Assembly (NCBI RefSeq): GCF_030398335.1
Contig: NZ_JAOAOP010000028.1
Coordinates: forward strand, 1 to 41,807
Reading direction: 5' to 3'
Origin: Aquibium sp. A9E412
GTDB lineage: Bacteria > Pseudomonadota > Alphaproteobacteria > Rhizobiales > Rhizobiaceae
Length of the DNA stretch: 41,807 nucleotides
Below the pieces are notes generated by a model. The model did no database searches. It saw nothing but the letters and a program-made list of their open reading frames with translations, and was not told the origin of the DNA. Made by a program: the position numbers and the translations under genes. Shown in pieces: positions 25,230-34,213 of this stretch. The stretch's first letter is position 1. Every line of letters begins with the position of its first letter.

Positions 25230-26681
25230 TTACAGTCCGGTCGGGGCGGCCAACAGCCACAGGCCGAACGTGGTGTAGGCGACCATCAGCACAGCCAGCG
25301 GAAGCTGGCTGAGCGCGGCCCGGCGGGCGTCGCCGTAGAGGCGGAAGGCCATCAGATGGGCGAGCACCACCGCCAGGACGTGGCCGCCGACGATCGCGGC
25401 GGCCTGGAGGTTCCAGACGATCCAGGCGGAGTCGGCGCCGATGGCGATGCCGGCGCGCACGTGCAGCGCGGCCGTGCCGAACAGGTTCCAGCCGCGTGCC
25501 AGCGGGTCCGACAGGGCGGCCAGCGCGTACTGGCCGTTGACGGCGAGCACCACGAGATAGTGGGCGACGTGGTAGGCGAGCGCGATCGGCACGATCGACC
25601 AGACGAGCAGGCCCGCCTGGGCGGCAATCGGCGGCCCGCCGCCGGCCAGCCGGGCACCGAGCGCGACCGCCGCGAAGAAGGCGCCGGCGAGCGCGGCGAA
25701 CATGGCGAGCAGGCCGCCGGTGTTGTGCGCCATGACCGCCGAGCGGCCGGGAAACTCGAGCGGATTGACGCCGATGGCGGCGAGCCAGGCGAAGGTCGCC
25801 ATCAGCCCGTCGAAGGAGACGGTCGACAGCGCCAAGAGCAGGAACAGCGCGCCGTCGACCGGCAGCGGCCGGGCGCCCGAGAGCTGCGCGCCCGGCAGGC
25901 ACAGGGCGAGCCGGCGCCGGCCGGCGCGGCCGGCGCGGCTGGTCTCGACGACGGCGAGCCGGGCGATCATGGCGAAGAAGACCGACAGGAACTCGACCCG
26001 TCGCGTCCAGGCGCGGTAGCCGAAGGCAAGCGTGCCGGCGAAGGTGACGAACCAGTAGCCGGCGACGGCGCGCGCCAGGCGCTCGGGATCGTCCGGCGCG
26101 GGATCGACCAGCTCGAACCAGGCGAAGGCGAGGAAGAACGCGATGGCGCCGGCATGGCCGAGCCGGCGCGGCAGGCGCAGCGGCGGGCGGGCGCGTCCCG
26201 TCAGCCGGCGGGCGAGCCGGCTCGCCAGCCGCCAGGGGCCGTACCACGGGTTGAGCCAGGCCCACAGATTGCCGACCAGGCCCTGCAGCACCGTCAGGCC
26301 GACCCACAGCAGCGTCCACACCGTCAGCGGCAGCGGGTTCGACAGCGGGTCGCGGCTGCCGGTGAAGCCGGCGAGCACCAGGCCGCACAGCACGAGGAAC
26401 GACAGGCCGGAGACGAGCGCCCGGCCGCGCGGCCGGCCGGCGGCGAGCGGCAGCCGGCGGCGCGCGGCCGCCAGCAGCGGCGCCGGCGGCAGCAAGGCGA
26501 GCGCCAGGAAGCTGATCGCCACGGCCAGCCCGCCGCCGAACAGGTAGTAGTCGGTCGGCAGCAGCAGCACGAAGCCGCGCTCGGCGGCATGGGCGTGGGC
26601 GGCCTGCGGCTGCAGGACGAGCGCGGCGGCCGCGGCGAAGGCGAGGCGGCGGATGGCGGGGCGGCTGGGTGGGCGGCGCAT
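25230..26681 (-). CDS. Polytopic inner membrane protein of unknown function
   Basis: This is a 483-residue integral membrane protein with a signal-like N-terminus (R-R-L-A-F-A-A-A-A-A-L-V-L-Q-P-Q-A-A-H-A-H-A) and about ten to twelve hydrophobic segments. The stretch H-A-H-A-A-E-R-G-F-V-L-L-L-P-T-D-Y-Y just after the signal is distinctive, as is P-W-Y-G-P-W-R-L. I have a faint memory of similar proteins being database-labelled fenitrothion hydrolase, but see no hydrolase motif and would not rely on that name. Several histidines in membrane segments (M-A-H-N-T, Y-H-V-A-H-Y) could bind metal. It is the last gene after hyuB-ggt-hyuA and a small membrane protein, and may belong to that operon. Confidence 0.75.
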   Translation of the reverse strand: MRRPPSRPAIRRLAFAAAAALVLQPQAAHAHAAERGFVLLLPTDYYLFGGGLAVAISFLALALLPPAPLLAAARRRLPLAAGRPRGRALVSGLSFLVLCGLVLAGFTGSRDPLSNPLPLTVWTLLWVGLTVLQGLVGNLWAWLNPWYGPWRLASRLARRLTGRARPPLRLPRRLGHAGAIAFFLAFAWFELVDPAPDDPERLARAVAGYWFVTFAGTLAFGYRAWTRRVEFLSVFFAMIARLAVVETSRAGRAGRRRLALCLPGAQLSGARPLPVDGALFLLLALSTVSFDGLMATFAWLAAIGVNPLEFPGRSAVMAHNTGGLLAMFAALAGAFFAAVALGARLAGGGPPIAAQAGLLVWSIVPIALAYHVAHYLVVLAVNGQYALAALSDPLARGWNLFGTAALHVRAGIAIGADSAWIVWNLQAAAIVGGHVLAVVLAHLMAFRLYGDARRAALSQLPLAVLMVAYTTFGLWLLAAPTGL

Positions 26682-26776
26682 GGCGCGGACTTTGGCGCAA
26701 ATGCGACGGCTTGCAAACGCGGCGCGGCGTCCCGCCCGTCGTCACCCGGCCGAACCGGGCCTCGCGACGCCGCCGG

Positions 26777-27010
26777 TCAGCGCGAGACCGGCACGGCGTC
26801 GGGCGCGACGGACGGGTCGGCGGTGATCGTCAGGCTCTGGGCGTCGAGCGAGGCCCAGCCATAAAGGGCAATGGCGGCCGCCACCACGACGGCGATCAGG
26901 ATGACGGCATGAAGCAGCCCGTCCGGCGCGCCTTCGCCGGACATGCCGCCGTTCCGCGCCTGGGTGGCGCGGCGGTGTCGGCCGGGATCGTCCCTTCTGT
27001 CGTCGGCCAC
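26777..27010 (-). CDS. Small single-pass membrane protein
   Basis: This is a 77-residue protein: a charged N-terminal third (D-D-R-R-D-D-P-G-R-H-R-R), one transmembrane helix at about residues 33-54 (A-V-I-L-I-A-V-V-V-A-A-A-I-A-L-Y) and a short tail outside. I chose the GTG at 27010 because GGAGG lies five bases upstream, an ideal spacing; longer forms from TTG or GTG near 27046 lack one. An internal ATG at 26944 would remove the charged part. It sits between hyuA and the polytopic membrane protein, same strand. No family recognised; it might be a partner of the larger membrane protein. Confidence 0.65.
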   Translation of the reverse strand: MADDRRDDPGRHRRATQARNGGMSGEGAPDGLLHAVILIAVVVAAAIALYGWASLDAQSLTITADPSVAPDAVPVSR

Positions 27011-27092
27011 GGGGTCCTCCTTGGTCGGTCCAAGTCGAAACACCAAACGCGGCCGGCGGAGGCCCGTTCCGTCGCGGGGCGGTGGCGCCGCC

Positions 27093-29180
27093 TCAGCCGG
27101 TCTCGATCAGCAGCGAGCCGGAGGGATGCACGGTGGCGCGGTCGCCCTCGGCGAGCAGCGTCGTGGTGTCGAGCTGCTGCAGGATCGCCGGCCCCTCGAC
27201 CACCTCGCCGACGGCGAGGCGGGCGCGGTCGTAGACGGGCGAGGAGCGCATGCCGTCGCCGACGAAGATGTCCTGGTGGGCGATGACGGCGTCGGCGGCC
27301 GGGCCGCCGCCGGTCAGCGCCGCGCGCGCGGGAACCGGCAGCCGGCCGGTCGCGGTGACGCGCAGGGTGACGATCTCGACCGGGGTGTCCTCCTGGGCGA
27401 AGGAATAGAGCTGCTCGTGCAGCCGGTGGAAGGAATCGACCAGGCGCGTCAGCGCCGCCTCGTTGACCGCGCGCTCGCTCCACGCGACGTTGAGCTCGAA
27501 GCCCTGATGGCGGTAGCGCATCGCCGCCTCCCACTCGATGGCGCGGCCGGATTCGGGCACACCCTCGGCGGCCAGCCAGCGCTCGGCCTCCGCCTCCAGC
27601 TCGGCGAACCCGGTGCGCACGGTCTTGTGGTCGAAATCGTCGGTGCCCTGCAGGCAGGTGCGGGCGAACTCGTTGCGCAGCGAGGAGACCGACAGGCCGA
27701 TGGCCGACAGGACGCCGGCCGACGGCGGCACGATGACGGTGCGGATGCCGAGCAGGCGGGCGAGATCGCTGCCGTGGATCGGCCCGGCGCCGCCGAAGGG
27801 CAGCAGCGCGAAGTCGCGCGGATCGAGGCCGCGCTCGACCGAGACGACGCGGATGGCGCCCAGCATGTTGTTGTTGACCACCTCGAGGATGCCCCTGGCG
27901 GCGGCATGCACGGAGATGCCGAGCGGCCGGGCGACCTTGTCCTCGATGGCGCGGCGCGCGCCGGCCAGGTCGATCTCCATCTCGCCGGCGAGCAGCCGCT
28001 CGGGCAGGTGGCCGAGCACGAAATGCGCGTCGGTGACGGTCGGCTCGGTGCCGCCGCGGCCGTAGGAGACGGGGCCCGGCCGGGCGCCGGCGCTCTCCGG
28101 GCCGACCGACAGGGTGCCGGCCGAGTTGACGCGGGCGATCGAACCGCCGCCGGCGCCGATGGTGTGGATGTCGACCATCGGCAGCGTCATCGGCCAGTCG
28201 CCGATCTGGCTCTTGGTGGTGACGCCGGGGCGGCCGTCCTTGATCAGGCAGATGTCGGCCGAGGTGCCGCCGATGTCGACCGTGATGACGTCCTTGAGGC
28301 CGGCGGCGTCGGCCTCGTGCACGGCGCCGACGATGCCGGCCGCCGGGCCGGACAGCGCCGTCTGGATCGGCTCGCGCTTGATGGTCGCCGCGCCGGTCAC
28401 GCCGCCGCTCGACTTCATCAGCAGCAGCGGCGCATCGATGCCGGCCTTGGTCAGCTCGGCGTTGAGTTTGGCGACATAGGTGGCGACCAGCGGCATGACG
28501 TAGACGTTGAGGATCGTCGCCATGCTGCGCTCGAACTCGCGGAAGACCGGCAGCACCTCCGAGGAGATCGACACCATGGCGTCGGGGTGCACCTCCTCGA
28601 CGATCTCGCGGGCGCGGCGCTCGTGCGCGCCGTCGGCGAAGCTGTGCAGGAAGCAGATCGCCACCGCCTCGATGCCGCGCGCCTTGATCGTCTCGGCGGC
28701 CTGGCGCACCGCCGCCTCGTCGAGCGGCTCGAGCTCGCTGCCGTCGACGGCCAGACGCTCGGGGATCTCGTGCACGTTGTGCGCGGAGACCGGGCGCTTC
28801 GGCTTGACCCAGGAGTAGATGTTGGCCTTGCGCGGGATGTCGTGCCGGCCGATCTCCAGCACGTGGCGGAAGCCCCTGGTCGTCAGCAGGGCGGCCGGCG
28901 CGCCGCGCATCTCGAGGATCGCGTTGGTCGCCACCGTGGTGCCGTGCGCGACCTGGGCGATCTCCTGCGGCCGGCGGCCGGCGGCCGCCAGCACCTTGCG
29001 GATGCCGTCCATGAAGCCGCGCTCGAAATCGGGCGGCGTCGTGGCCGTCTTGGCCTTCCAGCTCTCGCCGCTTTCGCGGTCGACCAGCGTGACGTCGGTG
29101 AAGGTGCCACCGACGTCGATGGCCACGGTCAGCGTGCGGCGCGCGTCGGTCCCGGCTGCGGGATGTTCGGTGTCGGTCAC
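27093..29180 (-). CDS. hyuA: Hydantoinase/5-oxoprolinase family protein, subunit A
   Basis: This is a 695-residue ATP-binding subunit of the hydantoinase A/5-oxoprolinase/acetone carboxylase-like family. The N-terminal actin-like motif I-D-V-G-G-T-F-T-D-V begins near residue 21. H-G-T-T-V-A-T-N-A-I-L-E, the second nucleotide motif I-T-V-D-I-G-G-T-S-A-D and L-P-F-G-G-A-G-P-I-H-G are all present. The family opens cyclic amides or related bonds using ATP together with subunit B. The GTG start has GGGAGG about 12 bases upstream, rather far. It follows the gamma-glutamyltransferase gene by 38 bases. 5-Oxoproline, hydantoin or a related lactam are candidate substrates. Confidence 0.9.
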   Translation of the reverse strand: MTDTEHPAAGTDARRTLTVAIDVGGTFTDVTLVDRESGESWKAKTATTPPDFERGFMDGIRKVLAAAGRRPQEIAQVAHGTTVATNAILEMRGAPAALLTTRGFRHVLEIGRHDIPRKANIYSWVKPKRPVSAHNVHEIPERLAVDGSELEPLDEAAVRQAAETIKARGIEAVAICFLHSFADGAHERRAREIVEEVHPDAMVSISSEVLPVFREFERSMATILNVYVMPLVATYVAKLNAELTKAGIDAPLLLMKSSGGVTGAATIKREPIQTALSGPAAGIVGAVHEADAAGLKDVITVDIGGTSADICLIKDGRPGVTTKSQIGDWPMTLPMVDIHTIGAGGGSIARVNSAGTLSVGPESAGARPGPVSYGRGGTEPTVTDAHFVLGHLPERLLAGEMEIDLAGARRAIEDKVARPLGISVHAAARGILEVVNNNMLGAIRVVSVERGLDPRDFALLPFGGAGPIHGSDLARLLGIRTVIVPPSAGVLSAIGLSVSSLRNEFARTCLQGTDDFDHKTVRTGFAELEAEAERWLAAEGVPESGRAIEWEAAMRYRHQGFELNVAWSERAVNEAALTRLVDSFHRLHEQLYSFAQEDTPVEIVTLRVTATGRLPVPARAALTGGGPAADAVIAHQDIFVGDGMRSSPVYDRARLAVGEVVEGPAILQQLDTTTLLAEGDRATVHPSGSLLIETG

Positions 29181-29218
29181 GGCGGTTCGGGTCCTCCCGC
29201 TTGGTTGATCTCGCCGCC

Positions 29219-30922
29219 TCAGGCGGGCACGCCGACGGCGGTCGCCGGGCGCAGCGCGTCGACGCCGCTGCGCACGGTGCCGTCGGCGTCGACGGTGGCG
29301 CCGACGGGGCGGGCGAAGTTGGAGCTCAGGAACGTCTCGTCGATGCGCTGCAGCGTGTGGCCGCCGGCCTCGAGCGCGGCGAGGCTTTCCTCCGGCAGGC
29401 GCGAATCGACCAGCACGGTGTCCTTCTCGCAGTGCACGCGCGGCGCCTCGATGGCCTGCTGCAGGCTCATGCCGTGGTCGACCACGTTGACGAAGGACTG
29501 CAGGATCGAGGTCATCACCTTGCGCGCGCCGGGCGCGCCGTTGGTCATGAACGGGCGGCCGTCCTTGTGCACCAGGATGGCGCTGACCGCCGACAGCGGC
29601 ATCTTGCCGGGCGCGACGGAGTTGATGTGGCCGGGCACCGGGTCGAACCAGATCATCGCGTCATTGAGCACCATGCCGGTGCCGCGGGCGACGACGAAGG
29701 AGCCCCACAGGTCGCCGATCGTGTTGGTCAGCGAGACCATCATGCCGTCCTTGTCGACGGTGCCGAGATGCGTGGTGCAGCTGCGGTCCGGCGGCACGCG
29801 GCCGTCGGCGGCGAAGCCGCCCGGGTCGCCGGGGCCGACGGAGGCCGGCGCGCGGCCGGGCGTGATCAGCTTTGCGCGCTCGGCGGCATAGGCCTTGGAG
29901 CCGAGCACGGCGGCGGGAATGTCGCCCTGCGCGGGATCGGCGAGATAGGCGAAGCGGTCCTGGAAGGCGAGCGCCTGGGCCTGCGCCATCAGGCTGAGGC
30001 CCTCGGGCGTGTCGCGGCCGATGCCGGCGACGTCGAAGGTCTCCAGCATGTTGAGCGTCTCGATCACCGTGTCGGCGCCGCACGGCGCGGGCAGGGTGGA
30101 GATGACGTGGCCGCGGTACTCGGCCTTGCGCGTCTCCTCGTGCACCACCGGGCGGTAGCCGGCCAGGTCCTCGGCGGTGATCAGGCCGCCGCCGCGCTGC
30201 ATCTCCTCGACGATCAGCCGCGCCGTCTCGCCGCGGTAGAACTCCTCGGCGCCGCCGGCGGCGATGCGCTTCAGGGTGGCGGCGAGGTCGGGCTGGCGGA
30301 ACGGCGGAACCGGCAGGTACATGCGCACCGGTGCGGCCGGCGGCAGGCCGTCGGGCAGGAAGATCGCGGCCGCCTCGGGGAACTCGGCCAGCCGCCGCGC
30401 GGTGCCGGCGGTGATGGCGGAGATGTAGCCCTCCACCGCGTGGCCTTCCTCGGCATAGGCGATCGCCGGCTCGAGCACGGTGGCGAGCGGCAGCCGGCCC
30501 CAGCGCTCGTGCGCGGCGCACAGGCCGGCGATGGTGCCGGGAATGCCGACCGAGCGGTGGCCGACGAAATTGGCGTCGTCGACGATCGCCGGCCACTGAT
30601 ACATGCCGACGCCGGCGCGCGCGCGGTCGAGCTCGAACATGTCGGGCCGGGCGGCCGCCGGCACGCGCGGCAGGAAGTCGATGGCGGTGTCGCGGCCGGT
30701 CTCGGGATCGTGCACGATCATCACGCCGCCGCCGGCGATGCCGCTCATCATCGGCTCGACGACGGTCACCGCCACGGCAGCGGCGACCGCCGCGTCGATG
30801 GCGTTGCCGCCGGCCGCCAGCATGCGCGCGCCGGCGTCGCTGGCCAGCGGGTGCTGGGTGGAGACGACGCCGCCGCGCAGGGCGACCTCCGACTTGGAGA
30901 CGATGAACTGACTGCGCTTCAT
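29219..30922 (-). CDS. Gamma-glutamyltransferase family protein, cytoplasmic form
   Basis: This is a 567-residue Ntn-hydrolase. The self-processing and catalytic threonine is T383 in S-C-T-T-H-L, matching the T-T-H motif of gamma-glutamyltranspeptidases. G-G-N-A-I-D-A-A-V-A near the N-terminus and N-G-A-P-G-A-R in the small subunit are conserved. The N-terminus (M-K-R-S-Q-F-I-V-S-K) lacks a signal peptide, so it probably works in the cytoplasm on an imported compound, unlike the periplasmic enzyme of E. coli. Lying between the two oxoprolinase-like subunit genes, it suggests removal of a gamma-glutamyl or similar acyl group followed by lactam opening. The ATG at 30922 is preferred over a longer frame to 30967; its ribosome binding site is weak. 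Confidence 0.88.
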   Translation of the reverse strand: MKRSQFIVSKSEVALRGGVVSTQHPLASDAGARMLAAGGNAIDAAVAAAVAVTVVEPMMSGIAGGGVMIVHDPETGRDTAIDFLPRVPAAARPDMFELDRARAGVGMYQWPAIVDDANFVGHRSVGIPGTIAGLCAAHERWGRLPLATVLEPAIAYAEEGHAVEGYISAITAGTARRLAEFPEAAAIFLPDGLPPAAPVRMYLPVPPFRQPDLAATLKRIAAGGAEEFYRGETARLIVEEMQRGGGLITAEDLAGYRPVVHEETRKAEYRGHVISTLPAPCGADTVIETLNMLETFDVAGIGRDTPEGLSLMAQAQALAFQDRFAYLADPAQGDIPAAVLGSKAYAAERAKLITPGRAPASVGPGDPGGFAADGRVPPDRSCTTHLGTVDKDGMMVSLTNTIGDLWGSFVVARGTGMVLNDAMIWFDPVPGHINSVAPGKMPLSAVSAILVHKDGRPFMTNGAPGARKVMTSILQSFVNVVDHGMSLQQAIEAPRVHCEKDTVLVDSRLPEESLAALEAGGHTLQRIDETFLSSNFARPVGATVDADGTVRSGVDALRPATAVGVPA

Positions 30923-30985
30923 GGCTTCACCGGACAAGCGTTGCAACAAGGGGTGTGAGGTGGGCAACCGCCGCAGGGCGGCCGA

Positions 30986-32764
30986 TCAGGCCATCTCGTC
31001 GAGATAGGCGCCGTTGTGGAACAGCTTGCCCTCGACGCGGCGGTCGCGGCGCGTCGCCTCGGTGGCGGCCGCGTCGATCTCGAGCGAGGCGGGATCGAGC
31101 ACCACGCCATAATCGGCCTTCGCGCCGTCGAGGCTGACCATGCCGTTGGCGACGTCCTGCGCGACCAGCTCGGGCTCGCGGTCGAACGGATTGCCCCAAC
31201 CGCCGCCGCCGCCCGTGGCGATGCGCAGGACGTCGCCAGCCTTCAACACGATGCCGTCCTTGATCGACGGCAGCCGGCGCTCGTCGGGCCGGCCGGGATT
31301 GACGATCACCTCGCCGGCGCGCGCGCACTGGCCGCCGGCCGTGCCCCATGGCGGGTTCTTGGTGCCTTCGATGCGCACCGAGCAGCGCGTGTTGTCGACC
31401 AGCGTCTCGACCTCGCGCACGATGCCGCAGCCGCCGCGCCAGCGGCCGGGGCCGCCGGAATCGCAGTTGAGGCCGTAGGCGCGGATGCGGATGGGAAAGC
31501 CCATCTCGACGAACTCGACGGGATAGTTCTCCTGGCCGACGAAGTAGATGGCGTCGACGCCGTCGGCCGTCGGCCGGGCGCCGTAGCCGACGGCCAGGCC
31601 GTCGGTCAGCAGGAACGGCGCGTCGTCGTCGGCCATGCCCGACATGTAGTAGATCGAATAGGCGTTGTTGGCGGCCAGCGCCTGGCCGCCGGTGGCGGCG
31701 TTGATCAGGCCGAGCATGGCCTGCTGCACCTTGACGAAGGTGGTGCCGCGCAGGCCGAGCGGGGCGGGGAAGCGCGGCTGCAGCACGCTGCCCTTGCGCA
31801 GCTTGACCTCCTCGAGCGTCTCGATATGGCCCTGGTTGATCAGCAGGCTGGGGTCGTTGCGCGCGGCGTAGAGGCCGAGCGTCATCGCCGGCACCGAGGG
31901 GCTCATCAGGAAGTTGATCGGCCCCGGCGCCTGGTCGGCGCTGCGCGTGGCGTCGATCGCCATCCTGCCGTTCTGGCCGACGGTCAGGTCGAAGCGGATG
32001 TCGAACGGCCCGTTGCCGTGGCCGTCGGTGTCGACGCGGTCGGCGAAGGTGTAGGTGCCGGCCGGCAGCAGGTCGGTCAGGCGCTGGCCGACCACGGAGG
32101 CCGTCTGGCGCTCGGATTCGGCGAAGGCGTCGAGCATCACCCGGTCGCCGTAGCGCTCGAACAGCTCGCCGAGGCGCTTGGCGCCGAGCCGAACGGCGGC
32201 GACCAGCGCGCGCAGGTCGCCGCGTACCATGTCGGGATAGCGCGAGTTGGCGACGAAGATCGCCACCGCGTCGTCGTTCTGGCGGCCGGCCGCATAGAGC
32301 CGCACCGGCGGCACGATGGTGCCTTCCTGGAAGATGCTGTCGGCGTCGGGCGACAGCGTGCCGGGGCGCAGGCCGCCGATGTCGTTGAAGTGGGCCCAGG
32401 TCTGCGAGAAGCCGCGCACCTTGCCGTCGACGACGAGCGGCGCGACGATCACCTGGTCGGGGGTGTGCGAGACGCCGCCGGCCGAGCCGTAGCAGTCGTT
32501 GTACCAGTAGACGTCGCCGGCATCCATCTCCTCGAGCGGGAAGCGGTCGAGCACCGGCTGGATGACGTTGCCCATCAGCGGCAGGCCGGCGCTGTGCACC
32601 AGGCGGCCGCCGGCATCGAAGAAGCCGATGAAGTAGTCCTTCTTCTCGCGGATGAAGGGCGACATGGCCGTGCGATCGAGCAGGGCGGACATCTCCGCCT
32701 GGGCGGAGCGAATGGCGCCCTTGATGATCTCCAGAAGGATCGGATCGTCGCCGCGCTCTGCCAT
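30986..32764 (-). CDS. hyuB: Hydantoinase/5-oxoprolinase family protein, subunit B
   Basis: This is a 592-residue subunit B of the hydantoinase/oxoprolinase family. The start D-P-I-L-L-E-I-I-K-G-A-I-R-S-A-Q-A-E-M is typical, followed by G-S-A-G-G-V-S-H-T-P-D, A-H-F-N-D-I-G-G, G-P-G-R-W-R-G-G-C-G and the C-terminal G-G-G-G-G-W-G-N-P. The length is normal for the family. The ATG at 32764 is preceded by GAGGG. It is the first gene of the hyuB-ggt-hyuA operon, about 28 bases after the predicted transcription start, with a GntR-type site over the -35 box. It acts with HyuA; the substrate is unknown. Confidence 0.9.
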   Translation of the reverse strand: MAERGDDPILLEIIKGAIRSAQAEMSALLDRTAMSPFIREKKDYFIGFFDAGGRLVHSAGLPLMGNVIQPVLDRFPLEEMDAGDVYWYNDCYGSAGGVSHTPDQVIVAPLVVDGKVRGFSQTWAHFNDIGGLRPGTLSPDADSIFQEGTIVPPVRLYAAGRQNDDAVAIFVANSRYPDMVRGDLRALVAAVRLGAKRLGELFERYGDRVMLDAFAESERQTASVVGQRLTDLLPAGTYTFADRVDTDGHGNGPFDIRFDLTVGQNGRMAIDATRSADQAPGPINFLMSPSVPAMTLGLYAARNDPSLLINQGHIETLEEVKLRKGSVLQPRFPAPLGLRGTTFVKVQQAMLGLINAATGGQALAANNAYSIYYMSGMADDDAPFLLTDGLAVGYGARPTADGVDAIYFVGQENYPVEFVEMGFPIRIRAYGLNCDSGGPGRWRGGCGIVREVETLVDNTRCSVRIEGTKNPPWGTAGGQCARAGEVIVNPGRPDERRLPSIKDGIVLKAGDVLRIATGGGGGWGNPFDREPELVAQDVANGMVSLDGAKADYGVVLDPASLEIDAAATEATRRDRRVEGKLFHNGAYLDEMA

Positions 32765-32798
32765 CTCCACCCTCGCAACCGGCAAAAAACTGCGGCGG

Positions 32799-32828
32799 AC
32801 TATAGGAGCGGGCCCGGCGGATTGTCCA
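32799..32828 (-). promoter_or_regulatory. Predicted promoter of the hyuB-ggt-hyuA operon
   Basis: On the minus strand TGGACA (32823-32828, five of six) and TATAGT (32799-32804, five of six) are separated by 18 bases. Transcription would begin near 32792, 28 bases before hyuB. The GntR-type element at 32821-32834 overlaps the -35 box, so a bound regulator would exclude RNA polymerase. Confidence 0.55.
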
Positions 32829-32834
32829 GACAAA
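32821..32834. promoter_or_regulatory. GntR/HutC-type operator, site A
   Basis: ATTGTCCAGACAAA contains the perfect palindrome TTGTC-CA-GACAA. It matches the HutC-subfamily pattern TGT-M-T-A-K-ACA except for one central base. It lies over the -35 box of the hyuB promoter in the 214-base divergent region. It is one of four such sites in the window. Confidence 0.65.
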
Positions 32835-32930
32835 AGTTCGGACTCGGCACATTGAGCCGGATCGCTGCGGGCGGCCGCCGCTTCGGTGCCGCCCTTCCGC
32901 CTTGCCAAGCGCCATGCGGCACGGCATAAT

Positions 32931-32959
32931 TTGGAACAATAGACTTTCGTTGGTACAAA
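32931..32959 (+). promoter_or_regulatory. Predicted promoter of the acyl-CoA dehydrogenase-maoC operon
   Basis: TTGGAA (32931-32936) and TACAAA (32954-32959) are 17 bases apart, each four of six against consensus. The -10 box is formed by the right half of the GntR-type element. The start site would lie near 32966, giving a leader of about a dozen bases with the ribosome binding site AGGAG. Confidence 0.45.
32946..32959. promoter_or_regulatory. GntR/HutC-type operator, site B
   Basis: TTCGTTGGTACAAA is the least perfect of the four sites (left arm TTCGT instead of TTTGT). Its right arm ACAAA and central G match the others, and it has the same relation to the -10 box as site D. Confidence 0.5.
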
Positions 32960-32978
32960 TGAACACCGGATAGGAGAC

Positions 32979-34160
32979 ATGGCTTTGGACACCGCCCGGC
33001 CCCGACGCGTCATCGATGCGGATGACGAAGCCCGCCTGTTCGAGTCGATCGACCGCTGGCTCGAGCGCGACGTGCGCCCGGTCGTCAAGGAGCACGACCA
33101 CGCCGACCGCTACCCGCACGAGATCGTCGAGCAGATGAAGGCGCTCGGCCTGTTCGGCGCCACGATCTCGGCCGACTATGGCGGCCTCGGCCTGCCGGCG
33201 ACGACCTACGCCAAGATCGTCATGCGCATCTCCAGCGTGTGGATGGCGATCACCGGCATCTTCAACTCGCACCTGATCATGGCCAACGCCATCGAGCGCT
33301 TCGGCACCGAGGCGCAGAAGGCGGAATGGCTGCCGCGGCTGGCCAGCGGCGAGGTGCGCGGCGGCCTGGCGCTGACCGAGCCCGACGCGGGCACCGACCT
33401 GCAGGCGCTGCGCACCCAGGCGCGCCGCGACGGCAACGGCTACGTGGTCAACGGCACCAAGACGTGGATCTCCAACGGCATCGAGGGCTCGTGCTTCGCG
33501 CTGCTGGTCAAGACCGACCCGCAGGCCGAGCCGCGCTACAAGGGCATGAGCATGTTCATCGCGCCCAAGGGCGACGGCTTCACCGTCGGGCGCAAGCTGG
33601 AGAAGCTCGGCTACAAGTCGATCGATTCGGGCGAGCTGGTGTTCGAGAACTACCGGCTGCCGCCGGAGAACCTGATCGGCGGCGAGGAGGGGCACGGCTT
33701 CCACCACGCCACCGGCGGGCTCGAGCTCGGCCGCATCAACGTGGCGGCGCGCGGCGTCGGGCTGGCCGACGGCGCGCTGGCGCTGGCGACCGAGTACGCC
33801 CAGGTGCGCAAGACCTTCGGCAAGCCGATCTGGCAGCACCAGGCGATCCAGCTCAAGCTCGGCGAGATGGCGACGCGGGCGCGCGCGGCGCGGCTGCTGA
33901 CGCTCGACGCGGCCGAGGCCTTCGACCGCGGCGAGCGCTGCGACATGGAGGCCGGCATGGCCAAGTACTTCGCCTCGGAGGCGGCGCTGGAAAACAGCAC
34001 CGAGGCGCTGCGCATCCATGGCGGCTACGGCTACTCCAAGGAGTACGACATCGAGCGCTTCTACCGCGACGCGCCGCTGATGTGCATCGGCGAGGGCACC
34101 AACGAGATGCAGCGCATCATCATCGCGCGCCAGTGGGTCAAGCGCCACGCGATCGATTGA
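32979..34160 (+). CDS. Acyl-CoA dehydrogenase
   Basis: This is a 393-residue FAD-dependent acyl-CoA dehydrogenase. L-A-L-T-E-P-D-A-G-T-D (near 124-134) and W-I-S-N-G (near 164) are the flavin/substrate motifs. The catalytic base is E372 in C-I-G-E-G-T-N-E, the position used in short- and branched-chain enzymes and glutaryl-CoA dehydrogenase. H-G-G-Y-G-Y-S-K-E-Y is also conserved. The length is typical. The ATG has AGGAG five bases upstream. With the MaoC hydratase next to it, it would carry out oxidation and hydration of a CoA thioester, probably made by the CaiB-type transferase at 38335-39564, whose promoter carries the same operator. Confidence 0.93.
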   Translation: MALDTARPRRVIDADDEARLFESIDRWLERDVRPVVKEHDHADRYPHEIVEQMKALGLFGATISADYGGLGLPATTYAKIVMRISSVWMAITGIFNSHLIMANAIERFGTEAQKAEWLPRLASGEVRGGLALTEPDAGTDLQALRTQARRDGNGYVVNGTKTWISNGIEGSCFALLVKTDPQAEPRYKGMSMFIAPKGDGFTVGRKLEKLGYKSIDSGELVFENYRLPPENLIGGEEGHGFHHATGGLELGRINVAARGVGLADGALALATEYAQVRKTFGKPIWQHQAIQLKLGEMATRARAARLLTLDAAEAFDRGERCDMEAGMAKYFASEAALENSTEALRIHGGYGYSKEYDIERFYRDAPLMCIGEGTNEMQRIIIARQWVKRHAID

Positions 34161-34176
34161 GGCGGGCAGGCCCGCC
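34161..34176 (+). other. Intercistronic hairpin between the acyl-CoA dehydrogenase and maoC genes
   Basis: Directly after the dehydrogenase stop, GGCGGG-CAGG-CCCGCC can form a six-pair stem with a four-base loop. It lacks a T-run, so it more likely affects mRNA processing or relative expression than ends transcription. Confidence 0.35.
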
Positions 34177-34213
34177 GCTCCACCCCGAAAACAGCAGCAC
34201 GGAAGGGACCAGC

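Noticed and set aside
26695-26725. Direct repeat GCAAATGCG / GCAAACGCG upstream of the polytopic membrane protein gene
   Set aside because: It is not palindromic, occurs once, and does not match the MarR palindrome or the GntR sites; it is probably chance.
26943-29891. A 982-codon plus-strand frame opposite hyuA and the gamma-glutamyltransferase gene
   Set aside because: It is low-complexity and Arg/Asp/Gly-rich with no domain. The minus-strand genes fully account for the region.
30927-34148. A 1073-codon minus-strand frame spanning hyuB and the acyl-CoA dehydrogenase gene
   Set aside because: It runs across the divergent promoter region and antisense to a clear acyl-CoA dehydrogenase; its translation has no recognisable family.
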